Source of the DNA: Nitrososphaeraceae archaeon | Lineage (GTDB): Archaea > Thermoproteota > Nitrososphaeria > Nitrososphaerales > Nitrososphaeraceae | Reading direction: 5' to 3' | Length of the DNA: 19,176 nt | Assembly (NCBI GenBank): GCA_025937665.1 | Contig: JAICQW010000013.1 | Coordinates: 1 to 19,176, forward strand | In this document: in pieces, positions 1 through 5,626 of the stretch | How the letters are laid out: the number at the start of each line of letters is the position of its first letter | Position numbering within the stretch: position 1 is the stretch's first letter | Program-made: the position numbers and the translations under genes | Notes under the pieces: model-generated | Seen by the model: the letters and a program-made list of their open reading frames with translations, nothing else | What the model was told of the DNA's origin: nothing | Database searches by the model: none

Positions 1-181
1 CATTTTTTGTGGTAATGATTATTTTTGCATTTGTTCTGGAAGCTTCTTCTGGTGAAAGAGAAGAGAACCTAATGTTCATAGATTTTAAAGTGGATACGAT
101 TTTATAATACGGTCTACCTTCGACAGTTGCTACCACTATTTGATTTGAATCCAGCTCTACCGCTAAGGGCTTTCCATTCAA
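1..181 (-). CDS. Partial conserved hypothetical protein (5' end only)
   Basis: An open frame runs from a TTG at 181 leftwards off the window edge, about 60 residues, with an in-frame TAG (184-182) directly before the TTG. The visible protein starts LNGKPLAVELDSNQ and contains GRPYYKIVSTLKSM followed by SLSPEEA and KIIITTKN, a compact alpha/beta pattern. A TATA-like stretch at about 217-225 sits 35-40 bp upstream, compatible with a short leader. No ATG is available: the in-frame ATG inside the SM of KSMN lies within the conserved-looking part. I do not recognise the family; the fold could be a nuclease-like N-terminal domain, but that is a guess. The rest of the gene lies outside the window. 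Confidence 0.55.
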   Translation of the reverse strand, partial: MNGKPLAVELDSNQIVVATVEGRPYYKIVSTLKSMNIRFSSLSPEEASRTNAKIIITTKN

Positions 182-329
182 CTATTCTGATTTATAATTA
201 TTATTAAATGTAACATATAAAGTATTTAATTAATTAGAAAATCTAAAAGTGAATCCTAATTCTCAGATCCATGTCTATCTATTTCCCTTTGATAACTGAT
301 TTACCTCCAATGTCGGAGTCCTCGGATTA

Positions 330-359
330 CCATCCTTTCATGGAATTATGACAGGATGG
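330..359. other. Imperfect hairpin in the 182-480 intergenic region
   Basis: CCATCCT (330-336) pairs with AGGATGG (353-359). After one T/C mismatch, TCAT (338-341) pairs with ATGA (348-351) around a 6-base loop. A further 6-bp pairing, GAGTCC (316-321) with GGACTC (387-392), could enclose it. The reverse strand here also carries a short open stretch reading GVSPGSKKDYVEIHP then VIIP and a stop, which may be a decayed protein tail, so the hairpin may be chance. Nothing else was recognised between 182 and 480. Confidence 0.25.
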
Positions 360-480
360 ATTTCTACATAATCCTTTTTCGATCCAGGACTCACACCTGC
401 GGCATACAGTTAAGGAAATGAGAACTTATCAAGAGCAATAGATATGGTAGAAAAAATAGTGGGTATTATAATTTAAAATT

Positions 481-612
481 TTATTTATTCTCTATCTCGA
501 ATTCCTTTACGGTGAAACCTAGTTCTTCGGCTTTTCTACTAAGTTCAGATACTTTTTCCTTTACTTTTGTTTCGTCTGTTTCGCTTGTAATTAGTTCTAA
601 TTCAACTTCCAT
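481..612 (-). CDS. 43-residue acidic microprotein, unknown function
   Basis: ATG (612-610) to TAA (483-481) encodes MEVELELITSETDETKVKEK, then a helix VSELSRKAEELGFTV and the tail KEFEIENK. It alternates beta-like (EVELELI) and helical segments and is rich in Glu and Lys, with no Cys, no membrane segment and no signal peptide. A TATA-like sequence (reverse strand of 634-645) is centred about 26 bp upstream of the ATG, as expected for a leaderless archaeal mRNA; this is the main reason to believe in so short a gene. Its promoter lies back to back with the upstream flank of the first stem-loop. I do not recognise the family. Confidence 0.55.
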   Translation of the reverse strand: MEVELELITSETDETKVKEKVSELSRKAEELGFTVKEFEIENK

Positions 613-689
613 GCAGTAATAACCGCATTAACTTTATTATATTTTGTTGAGCACAATATTTTAAGAATTACACCATTACCACAATTGAT

Positions 690-732
690 CCTGGTGGGCC
701 GTCCTGTAGACTTCTTGTCATGGCTCATCAGG
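690..732 (+). ncRNA. Stem-loop element E0 of a five-member family (putative sRNA)
   Basis: CCTGGTGGGCC (690-700) pairs with GGCTCATCAGG (722-732) in 11 bp including two G-U pairs, and G701-T721 and T702-A720 extend it. The G-U pairs make the plus strand the better-folding RNA. The 3' arm and the bases before it (CTTCTTGTC, 711-719) are nearly repeated in E3 (1560-1568), each leading into CTCATCAG. A TATA-like AATATTTTAA (654-663) lies about 30 bp before the stem. Function is unknown; transcription is inferred only. Confidence 0.5.
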
Positions 733-807
733 TTATAGTTCTCTTGGAGAGACTAGAAAAAAATTTTTTATGACGTTTTTACCAATATACTTATACGTCT
801 CACAGCC

Positions 808-866
808 CTGATGGGAGGACAACTTGCGCTCACTAGCATGGTTGTATCATTTCATCCTCCCATCAG
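808..866 (+). ncRNA. Stem-loop element E1 of a five-member family (putative sRNA)
   Basis: CTGATGGGAGGA (808-819) is perfectly complementary to TCCTCCCATCAG (855-866). Inside, ACAAC (819-823) can instead or additionally pair with GTTGT (841-845), and TGC (825-827) with GCA (836-838), giving a branched or stacked hairpin of about 59 nt. The stem is followed directly by TTTT (867-870), like an archaeal terminator, and preceded by the TATA-like AATATACTTATAC (784-796). The last 27 bases align with the 3' part of E3 (GGTTGT, TCCTC and CATCAG shared), so E1 and E3 look like paralogues. Confidence 0.6.
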
Positions 867-938
867 TTTTGCGTTCCTTATTGAGATACCAAAGATTTGC
901 GATGAAGTGTTAAATAACATATTGCGGAATGAAATGCT

Positions 939-1055
939 ATGGGAGAAAAATCCAAGAAGGTAAAAAGGGGAGTCAAAAAGGCAGGTAAGAAAGTTGAAGA
1001 GTCCCGAAAGAAAGATGAAAGGGAAATAAGAGAGGAAGAAAAGGAACTACAGTGA
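939..1055 (+). CDS. 38-residue highly charged microprotein
   Basis: ATG (939) to TGA (1053-1055) encodes MGEKSKKVKRGVKKAGKK followed by VEESRKKDEREIREEEKELQ. The N-terminal half is Lys-rich and the C-terminal half Glu/Arg-rich and probably one long helix; there is no Cys or hydrophobic core. TTAAATAAC (910-918) lies about 25 bp upstream of the ATG, right for a leaderless transcript. An overlapping ATG at 934 gives only nine codons. The gene sits between stem-loops E1 and E2. No family was recognised; a nucleic-acid-binding peptide is conceivable from the charge alone. Confidence 0.45.
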   Translation: MGEKSKKVKRGVKKAGKKVEESRKKDEREIREEEKELQ

Positions 1056-1262
1056 GTATACCACAGTCAAAATCGTGACATTTTGAGAACGTTGTATTAA
1101 ATAAAAAAACTAAAACAAGTGGGCAAATGGGTATAAATCCGGCGCGGAAGAAATTAGGCCATTAGATATTCTTAGCTCATTATTCGTATATTTTGATATT
1201 TATAAAAACTAGATAAGATTATTAGAACAATCTTAAATAGTTTATTGCTCTTAGTCGCTTAT

Positions 1263-1328
1263 TAGCAACTGGTGGGCAAAGGTTCGTATTTGTTCATCAC
1301 TAATTCGGCTTTGACCCATCAGTTGCTA
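1263..1328 (+). ncRNA. Stem-loop element E2 of a five-member family (putative sRNA)
   Basis: This is the longest stem of the set. TAGCAACTGGTGGG (1263-1276) pairs with CCCATCAGTTGCTA (1315-1328) with one G-U, then after a single bulged A (1314) CAAAG (1277-1281) pairs with CTTTG (1309-1313): 19 bp in all. The core CTGGTGGG/CCCATCAG is shared with E0 and E1. The 27-base loop (1282-1308) is unlike the others. A TATA-like CTTAAATAG (1232-1240) lies about 27 bp before the stem. Confidence 0.6.
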
Positions 1329-1517
1329 CACAATCTATTCTTAATTAGATTTTCGGTAATAGAATTGTGACTACATTGTTTATTGCCCTCTAGACATTTC
1401 TCTTCTCCCTTCGCCAAGTGGAAGGTTTGTGATTTGCATGCCGAACATAGTCAGACCAACCAATAGTAAAGTAAATTTTTATATCGTTTTTAACTATAAA
1501 TAATTTAGCGGATTTCA

Positions 1518-1578
1518 TTGATGGGAGGATTCTCTAGTCTAGTCCCAAAAGGTTGTGTCCTTCTTGTCCTCTCATCAG
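1518..1578 (+). ncRNA. Stem-loop element E3 of a five-member family (putative sRNA)
   Basis: TTGATGGGAGGA (1518-1529) pairs with TCCTCTCATCAG (1567-1578) in 12 bp. Relative to E1 the two changes (C to T at the first base, C to T in the 3' arm) convert G-C into G-U pairs, so pairing is kept although sequence changed. TATAAAT (1495-1501) lies 20 bp before the stem, a spacing similar to E1. The 3' half resembles both E0 (CTTCTTGTC then CTCATCAG) and E1 (GGTTGT then TCCTC). Confidence 0.6.
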
Positions 1579-1794
1579 ATAATTGTTAGTAAGAATTTGC
1601 CAAAACATTGATATCCTTTACATTAAGGAAGGATCCAAACATGGCCTGGTACAAAGAGGATTTGTTATTGGTATAGTTTTGAAACTGTAAGTGATGGCAA
1701 GCATGCACCATCTCCAGTACGCCTCTTTTACCCAAGCCCTTAACTTTTTTATAATTTGTTGGGGAATTAATATTACGCAAATGAAGAACTCAAA

Positions 1795-1842
1795 CTGCGT
1801 GGGCCAACAATATTCTACCGCTACCATTCAGGGCCTACACAG
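1795..1842 (+). ncRNA. Stem-loop element E4, most divergent of the family (putative sRNA)
   Basis: CTGCGTGGGCC (1795-1805) pairs with GGCCTACACAG (1832-1842): ten pairs including one G-U, and one C/A mismatch (1798/1839). It keeps the CTG-GTGGGCC/CAG layout of E0 and, like E1, is followed at once by TTTT (1843-1846). TTAATATTACG (1767-1777) is a weak TATA candidate about 24 bp upstream. Membership of the family is by structure and base-of-stem sequence only. Confidence 0.45.
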
Positions 1843-1950
1843 TTTTCGATAAATTTAATGGGTTTAATATCGTAACAAAATAGCGAAAGTACAAGTTGCC
1901 GTTTTCCTATTATGGCCAATATAGAAAATAATTTTATGAAAAAAAAGAGA

Positions 1951-2997
1951 TTAGGGTAGTGTCGGCCCAAAAACATTTGTTGTCGTTAATGGAGGCGCAA
2001 AAGCAATTGCTTCCGGTTCTTCACCTACAAAAAGAGGTGAGCCTATTACACTATGTGTATTAGTATCAAAAACCGATACACTATCGTCATAACCATTAGT
2101 GACGTATACTCTTCCATGTATTGGATCGAATGCAATTTCTCGTGAGTTGAAACTAACTGGTATTGGTGAACCAATCACCGTGTTGTCATTAGTAGCAATA
2201 ACCGATATGCTATCAGTGGCAAAGGCGTTAAGGGCATAGACTCTCCGATGTATTGAATCGAATGTAACTGAAAGAGGGCCCTCTTCAACTGGATATGAAA
2301 AAAATACGGAATTTGTATCTGTATCAATAGCCACTATCCAATCATTACCGACACTCCTAGTGCTGCCGACATACATCCTCTTTAGTTTCTCATCAAATGT
2401 GATTCCAAAAGCCTGGTCACTGATTTCAGTTGGCAATAGTATCGGAGGGCCAACTACAGTATTTGTATTGGTATCAATAACCGATACGCTATTGTCAAAA
2501 AGGTTAGTGACATACATCCTGTTATGTACTGAATCAAATGCAATTCCTTGAGGGAAGTTGCCCACCTCTATAGGTGAGCCTACTACAGTATTTGTATTAG
2601 TATCAATAACGACAACGCTATCATCATCTTCAGTGACGACATACATTCTCTTATGTGCTGTATCGAATGCAATTGCTGATTCGTGACCGACATGAGCAAC
2701 TGGAATTGTTTTAATTACAGTATCTGTCTTCACATCAATAACCGATATCTTATCATCGCTATTAACAACGTACATTCTCTTATGTGCTGTATCGAATGCC
2801 ATCGCCACAGGATGACTGCCAACTACTATGGTATTGCCTACAGTATTTGTCTTAGTATCAATAACCGATATGGTTTTGCCAAAATTACTGCCCACATACA
2901 TAGATCCCTCTGGTCCAACAGCAAACACATTCTGTATCGAGAATCCAATAATTAATACTGCTCCAACAACAATCCAAATTACCTTACTTTCAACCAC
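1951..2997 (-). CDS. Exported YVTN/YncE-type seven-bladed beta-propeller protein
   Basis: The 348-residue product starts at GTG 2997, a few codons after an in-frame stop; a strong TATA-like TGTATAAAA (reverse strand, about 3040-3048) supports this start. Residues 8-26 are a hydrophobic signal segment ending VFA, so the protein is secreted or membrane-anchored. The rest is seven copies of a 40-48-residue repeat with the pattern RMYV-N-D-S-V-VIDT-TNTV, beginning near residues 33, 74, 117, 160, 206, 253 and 296, which matches a seven-bladed propeller. Such YVTN proteins are common surface or periplasm-like proteins in Nitrososphaeria and often mediate binding; no enzymatic residues are visible. 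The last blade is followed by a short tail, so closure with the N-terminal strand is likely. Confidence 0.85.
   Translation of the reverse strand: MVESKVIWIVVGAVLIIGFSIQNVFAVGPEGSMYVGSNFGKTISVIDTKTNTVGNTIVVGSHPVAMAFDTAHKRMYVVNSDDKISVIDVKTDTVIKTIPVAHVGHESAIAFDTAHKRMYVVTEDDDSVVVIDTNTNTVVGSPIEVGNFPQGIAFDSVHNRMYVTNLFDNSVSVIDTNTNTVVGPPILLPTEISDQAFGITFDEKLKRMYVGSTRSVGNDWIVAIDTDTNSVFFSYPVEEGPLSVTFDSIHRRVYALNAFATDSISVIATNDNTVIGSPIPVSFNSREIAFDPIHGRVYVTNGYDDSVSVFDTNTHSVIGSPLFVGEEPEAIAFAPPLTTTNVFGPTLP
2642..2799. repeat. Near-identical DNA repeat inside the propeller gene
   Basis: A 29-base stretch at 2642-2670 recurs at 2771-2799, exactly one blade (129 bp, 43 codons) away, and encodes the same FDTAHKRMYV in blades 2 and 3. 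Another motif encoding the VIDTNTNTV strand recurs with few changes near 2456, 2585 and 2840. Blades 2-3 look recently duplicated or gene-converted. Confidence 0.7.
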
Positions 2998-3236
2998 CTT
3001 AACGCAGATCCCTTACATTTACTATTATCCTATATGTCATTTTTATACAATAAATGCAATAATCTAATAAGGTAAGAGTAGGATTCTAAACTAATTGAGA
3101 TACTAATCCTAACTACTGAGGATTCTTAAAGTTGACTGTTTATTATCAATACCAATTCTTGAACATTACAAACAAATTAACGAGATACACGCAGAAGCAC
3201 AAAAACACAAAAAGGAGACTAATTAACAAATAAGAA

Positions 3237-3380
3237 ATGAAATGTCCTGTATGCAGTTCGGAAGTAAAAGATCTATATAATCTCAACACCGAAACAGACG
3301 AGTTCAAATGCTATGGATGTCATCTTACAGATCTAGATCGCAGAGTGAGGAGACTGGAGAGACAAGAGAATAAGAAGTGA
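3237..3380 (+). CDS. 47-residue zinc-ribbon microprotein
   Basis: ATG 3237 to TGA 3378-3380 encodes MKCPVCSSEVKDLYNL, then TETDEFKCYGCHLTDLDRRV and RRLERQENKK. The two CxxC knuckles (C3/C6 and C25/C28) form a classic four-Cys zinc ribbon, followed by a basic amphipathic helix. The purine-rich AAAAAGGAG (about 3209-3217) lies roughly 20 bases upstream, too far for a good ribosome binding site, and no clear TATA box is seen. It converges on the recombinase fragment, with stops only 10 bp apart. Small zinc ribbons of this type are usually nucleic-acid or protein adaptors; the role is unknown. Confidence 0.6.
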   Translation: MKCPVCSSEVKDLYNLNTETDEFKCYGCHLTDLDRRVRRLERQENKK

Positions 3381-3389
3381 ATTATACCT

Positions 3390-3674
3390 TCAAACTAGGC
3401 TCCAGTTTAGTACAACGTCATTTATTTCACAAGCATGTTTTAGGGTAGCACTCATTAGATTCTTGTATTGGTTAGAAACTTTACTATCAACCATGTATTT
3501 GATAATAAGGCCAGTCATTTCATCCTGCGATAGTCTTAGAAATTGGTCCAAATCCTTTTGATAAAAGCCTAGGAACTTCTCTATACAGAATGTATATGAT
3601 TTTTTAGTACATTCTGACTTTAGCGAGTTTATGAAATTAAAGTACGATTTGCTTTGTTCATCTAATACCTGCAT
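3390..3674 (-). pseudogene. Tyrosine recombinase/integrase fragment: core-binding domain only
   Basis: About 94 residues from ATG 3674 (a TTG at 3680 is also possible), beginning MQVLDEQSKSYFNFINSL, with CTKKSYTFCIEKFLGFYQ and then a helix ending LKHACEINDVVLNWSLV. This is the helical SAM-like N-terminal domain of archaeal tyrosine recombinases. In full-length relatives a DNA-cleaving domain with the R-H-R-Y residues follows directly; here a TGA ends the frame and none of the downstream frames supplies the catalytic domain. It is therefore a truncated remnant, unless the DNA-binding domain has been kept alone as a regulator. It supports past integration of a mobile element here. Confidence 0.65.
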
Positions 3675-3784
3675 ACTCAAAGTTTAGGGGACTGTGTTTT
3701 TAGAACTAAAATTTTTTATTAAAGCATCTTTACCCATGAATTAATTATTATTAAATGTTTGAGGCTTTAAAATAATTGCAATGT

Positions 3785-4117
3785 CTAAGTAGTATCGCTT
3801 TTGTTCAAAACAGAATCCACTACCAATTTCACAGACTTGTCAAACGATAGTCTTGTATTTTCCCTTAGTTTTGTAAGGTTAGTTTCTGCATCTTCCAAGA
3901 TTTTTTGTGATTTTTCTTCAGCTTCTTGCTTTGCCCTGGAAATAATCTTCTCTGATTCTGTTCTTGCAACTTCGATTACCTTTTCTCTAAGTTGGGCTAT
4001 TTCATTGTCTGAAGTAGATATTATTCTTTTTTTCATATCTTGAACCTTTAATGATAAACTTTCAATGTCATTTTCAAGTTGAGATAGTGCGGAAATAACT
4101 TTTTCTACAGAGGACAT
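3785..4117 (-). CDS. Coiled-coil protein resembling V/A-type ATP synthase subunit H (AhaH)
   Basis: The 110-residue product is almost wholly helical, with heptad-like spacing from residue 10 to 95: LSQLENDIESLSLKVQDM, then EIAQLREKVIEVARTESEKI, then RAKQEAEEKSQKILEDAE, closing with KLVVDSVLNKS. The Ala/Glu/Lys-rich right-handed pattern and the hydrophobic C-terminal LVV-SVL are what peripheral-stalk subunit H/G of archaeal ATPases look like, and about 105 residues is the family length. No other ATPase genes are adjacent, so the call rests on composition; an unrelated coiled coil is possible. TTAATATATGG (reverse strand, about 4144-4154) is centred about 30 bp upstream of the ATG, giving a leader of a few bases. 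Confidence 0.45.
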   Translation of the reverse strand: MSSVEKVISALSQLENDIESLSLKVQDMKKRIISTSDNEIAQLREKVIEVARTESEKIISRAKQEAEEKSQKILEDAETNLTKLRENTRLSFDKSVKLVVDSVLNKSDTT

Positions 4118-4195
4118 TGTACAATAACAGAAAATCCTACAACCATATATTAACTCTGCATTATCGTGTAACTTTGCAAACTAATTCACATAATT

Positions 4196-4531
4196 TCAAG
4201 TCGTAAGATTCAAGATTGCTTGCGCAATATCTCCCTTGGTATCAGTCAAAGCCATTATTGCCTTCTCTCTAGAACTCGAAGCCTGCTGCATTACAAGGAT
4301 AATATCTTCTTCTTTAAAAGTTGGGACCTCTCTTTCTTTCTCCTCTATATCTCCTGCAATAATTTGAAAAATTGTGTTATCTTTGCCCTTCATCTCAATT
4401 ACCTGCGGCTTTATCAAATAGATTTCTTTGGCATCAGTCTTAATAACTACTTCTTCAATATTCTCCATTTCCTGCATATTGAGGCCCATCTTATCCAACA
4501 TCCTTCGCATTTCGCGATTTCCGCGCATCAT
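4196..4531 (-). CDS. Nascent polypeptide-associated complex protein (archaeal NAC)
   Basis: The 111-residue product matches the archaeal NAC layout. A basic N-terminus MMRGNREMRRMLDKMG carries the MRRM-KMG ribosome-binding pattern; the NAC beta-barrel domain covers about residues 22-65 (VVIKTDAKEIYLIKPQVIEM, then IFQIIAGDIEE); a C-terminal UBA domain covers about 72-111 (FKEEDIILVMQQASSSREKA, then ALTDTKGDIAQAILNLT). It forms a homodimer that binds nascent chains at the ribosome exit. ATG 4531 overlaps the stop of the upstream PUA gene in an ATGA arrangement, so the two are translationally coupled. The PUA-protein/NAC pair is a recurrent archaeal gene order. A second Met directly follows and could also be the start. 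Confidence 0.93.
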   Translation of the reverse strand: MMRGNREMRRMLDKMGLNMQEMENIEEVVIKTDAKEIYLIKPQVIEMKGKDNTIFQIIAGDIEEKEREVPTFKEEDIILVMQQASSSREKAIMALTDTKGDIAQAILNLTT

Positions 4532-5004
4532 ATTTTAGGTTCCTGCACTCTGCTTTTTATTCCTTCTCTAACTTTTACTGCGACACCTCCTATTCTGCCA
4601 CGTAATTGAGACTGACTTACAACTGATTTACCTACGGCCAGTACATCTTCGTTCTTATCTATAACTACAACTTCCGATCCGATATTGATGTTTGAACCAA
4701 ACCATTCAACATGCTTGCAAAACAGTGACCTACCCTCACTTACAAACGGAAGCGCATCATGAATTGGAATAATACAATTCTGTTTAAATTCTCTATTGTT
4801 AAGTAATATTGAAGCACCTAAAATAGTGAGTGCTATTCCACCATCTGATCTTAATGTACCGATAAGCTCATTATTTATCGCAAAACTCTTGATTCTTCCA
4901 GTCTTTCTAGAGTAGTCAAATGAAATTTCTTTTGGAATGACCGAAGAAACGCCTTTACCAAAAAGTGCATCTATTTGATAGCCAATTTTTTCCTCGGAAT
5001 TCAA
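4528..5004 (-). CDS. PUA-domain RNA-binding protein
   Basis: 158 residues from TTG 5004. Residues 1-75 form an alpha/beta module (IGYQIDALFGKGVSSVIPK, with IKSFAINNELIGTLRSDGG). Residues 78-155 are a PUA domain with the hallmark FVSEGRSLFCKHVEW, VVVIDKNEDVLAVGKSVVS and GRIGGVAVKVREGIKSR. This arrangement resembles the C-terminal part of archaeal tRNA-guanine transglycosylase-type proteins, but no catalytic domain is present, so it probably binds RNA only. GATTTAAATGG on the reverse strand (about 5030-5040) is centred about 30 bp before the TTG, which argues for a leaderless TTG start; the next Met is far inside. It overlaps NAC by four bases. Confidence 0.8.
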   Translation of the reverse strand: MNSEEKIGYQIDALFGKGVSSVIPKEISFDYSRKTGRIKSFAINNELIGTLRSDGGIALTILGASILLNNREFKQNCIIPIHDALPFVSEGRSLFCKHVEWFGSNINIGSEVVVIDKNEDVLAVGKSVVSQSQLRGRIGGVAVKVREGIKSRVQEPKI

Positions 5005-5209
5005 AACCAGTATTGATTCAATTAGTCTCCATTTAAATCATATCTGGCACTGATGGTGATTTACTGGTTTAACTAATGTAGTGGCATATTACATAGACCC
5101 TAAGTTAACAGAAGCCGTTCAATTACCATATCTTCTTGAAACTACCTAATGGCTCGGATTTTCAATTAGAAAAAAATAAACAAGATGTCGACTTAACAGT
5201 GTTACATAC
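5005..5209. promoter_or_regulatory. Divergent promoter region between PUA-NAC and mbf1-hflX-trm56
   Basis: The minus-strand TATA (TTTAAAT, about 5031-5037) serves the PUA gene. On the plus strand AAAAAAATAAAC (about 5169-5180) is centred about 33 bp ahead of the mbf1 ATG at 5210, giving a leader of a few bases. No ribosome binding site is visible for either first gene. No obvious operator repeat was found. Confidence 0.45.
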
Positions 5210-5626
5210 ATGGCTTCTTGCGAAATTTGCGGAACTCAGATACTAGATCATGGAGAAAAGGTCTATGTTGAAGGCAACCTCATAAAAGTGTGTAAGACAT
5301 GTTCAAAAAGAGGTAAGCCGTTAAAGAACCAACAAGAAATTCAACGAAAACCTGCAATGCGACCAAAAAAGATTGAAAAGGTTGACAAGATTACTTTTGA
5401 CGATTCTGCAATTTTGATCAATGATTTTTCAGAGGTGATTCGAAATTCTAGGGTGGCTAATGGACTTACACATGAGCAGCTAGGACTTCTCATAAAGGAG
5501 AGGGTTTCATTATTGCGAAAGATTGAAAGCGGGACACTTAAACCTGATGAAGGATTAAGCAGAAAGTTGGAACGATTTTTTCGAATTAATCTCTACACTG
5601 AAGTAGGGTCTAATAATGGCGAATAA
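5210..5626 (+). CDS. Archaeal multiprotein bridging factor 1 (MBF1)
   Basis: 138 residues. The N-terminal zinc ribbon has C4/C7 (CEICG) and C28/C31 (CKTCSKRGK), then a Lys/Arg-rich linker (about 36-60), then a Cro/C1-type helix-turn-helix domain over about 68-132, including FSEVIRNSRVANGLTHEQLG and SLLRKIESGTLKPDEGLSRK. That order is the signature of archaeal MBF1, which associates with ribosomes and may also act in transcription. First gene of an operon: its last 11 bases overlap the start of hflX. Length and motifs are normal for the family. Confidence 0.92.
   Translation: MASCEICGTQILDHGEKVYVEGNLIKVCKTCSKRGKPLKNQQEIQRKPAMRPKKIEKVDKITFDDSAILINDFSEVIRNSRVANGLTHEQLGLLIKERVSLLRKIESGTLKPDEGLSRKLERFFRINLYTEVGSNNGE

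Larger units (their letters stand above)
1056..1950. other. 895-bp gene-free stretch hosting three stem-loops
   Basis: No convincing coding region was found. Two overlapping minus-strand frames of 64 and 69 codons (1586-1827) run across stem-loop E4 or its flank, are in different frames, lack recognisable motifs and are probably chance. The stretch contains stem-loops E2, E3 and E4 with TATA-like boxes at about 1231-1240, 1495-1501 and 1767-1775. A further isolated TATA-like GTATAAATC lies at about 1132-1140. Confidence 0.5.

Noticed and set aside
345..412. Reverse-strand stretch reading GVSPGSKKDYVEIHP and VIIP, with MPQ in another frame just before it.
   Set aside because: Looks like a possible frameshifted protein tail, but it is only about 23 codons and I could not tie it to a family with certainty.
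1586..1827. Two overlapping minus-strand open frames of 64 and 69 codons.
   Set aside because: They compete with each other and run over or beside stem-loop E4; no family motif, no convincing promoter; composition looks non-coding. A decayed gene cannot be fully excluded.
690..1842. Reading the hairpins as box C/D sRNAs or as CRISPR repeats.
   Set aside because: They contain CTGATG-like bases but not the ordered C, D', C', D boxes with guide spacing; copies are too divergent and irregularly spaced for CRISPR.
2360..3067. Three plus-strand open frames opposite the propeller gene.
   Set aside because: They mirror the repeat structure of the real minus-strand gene and have no motifs of their own.
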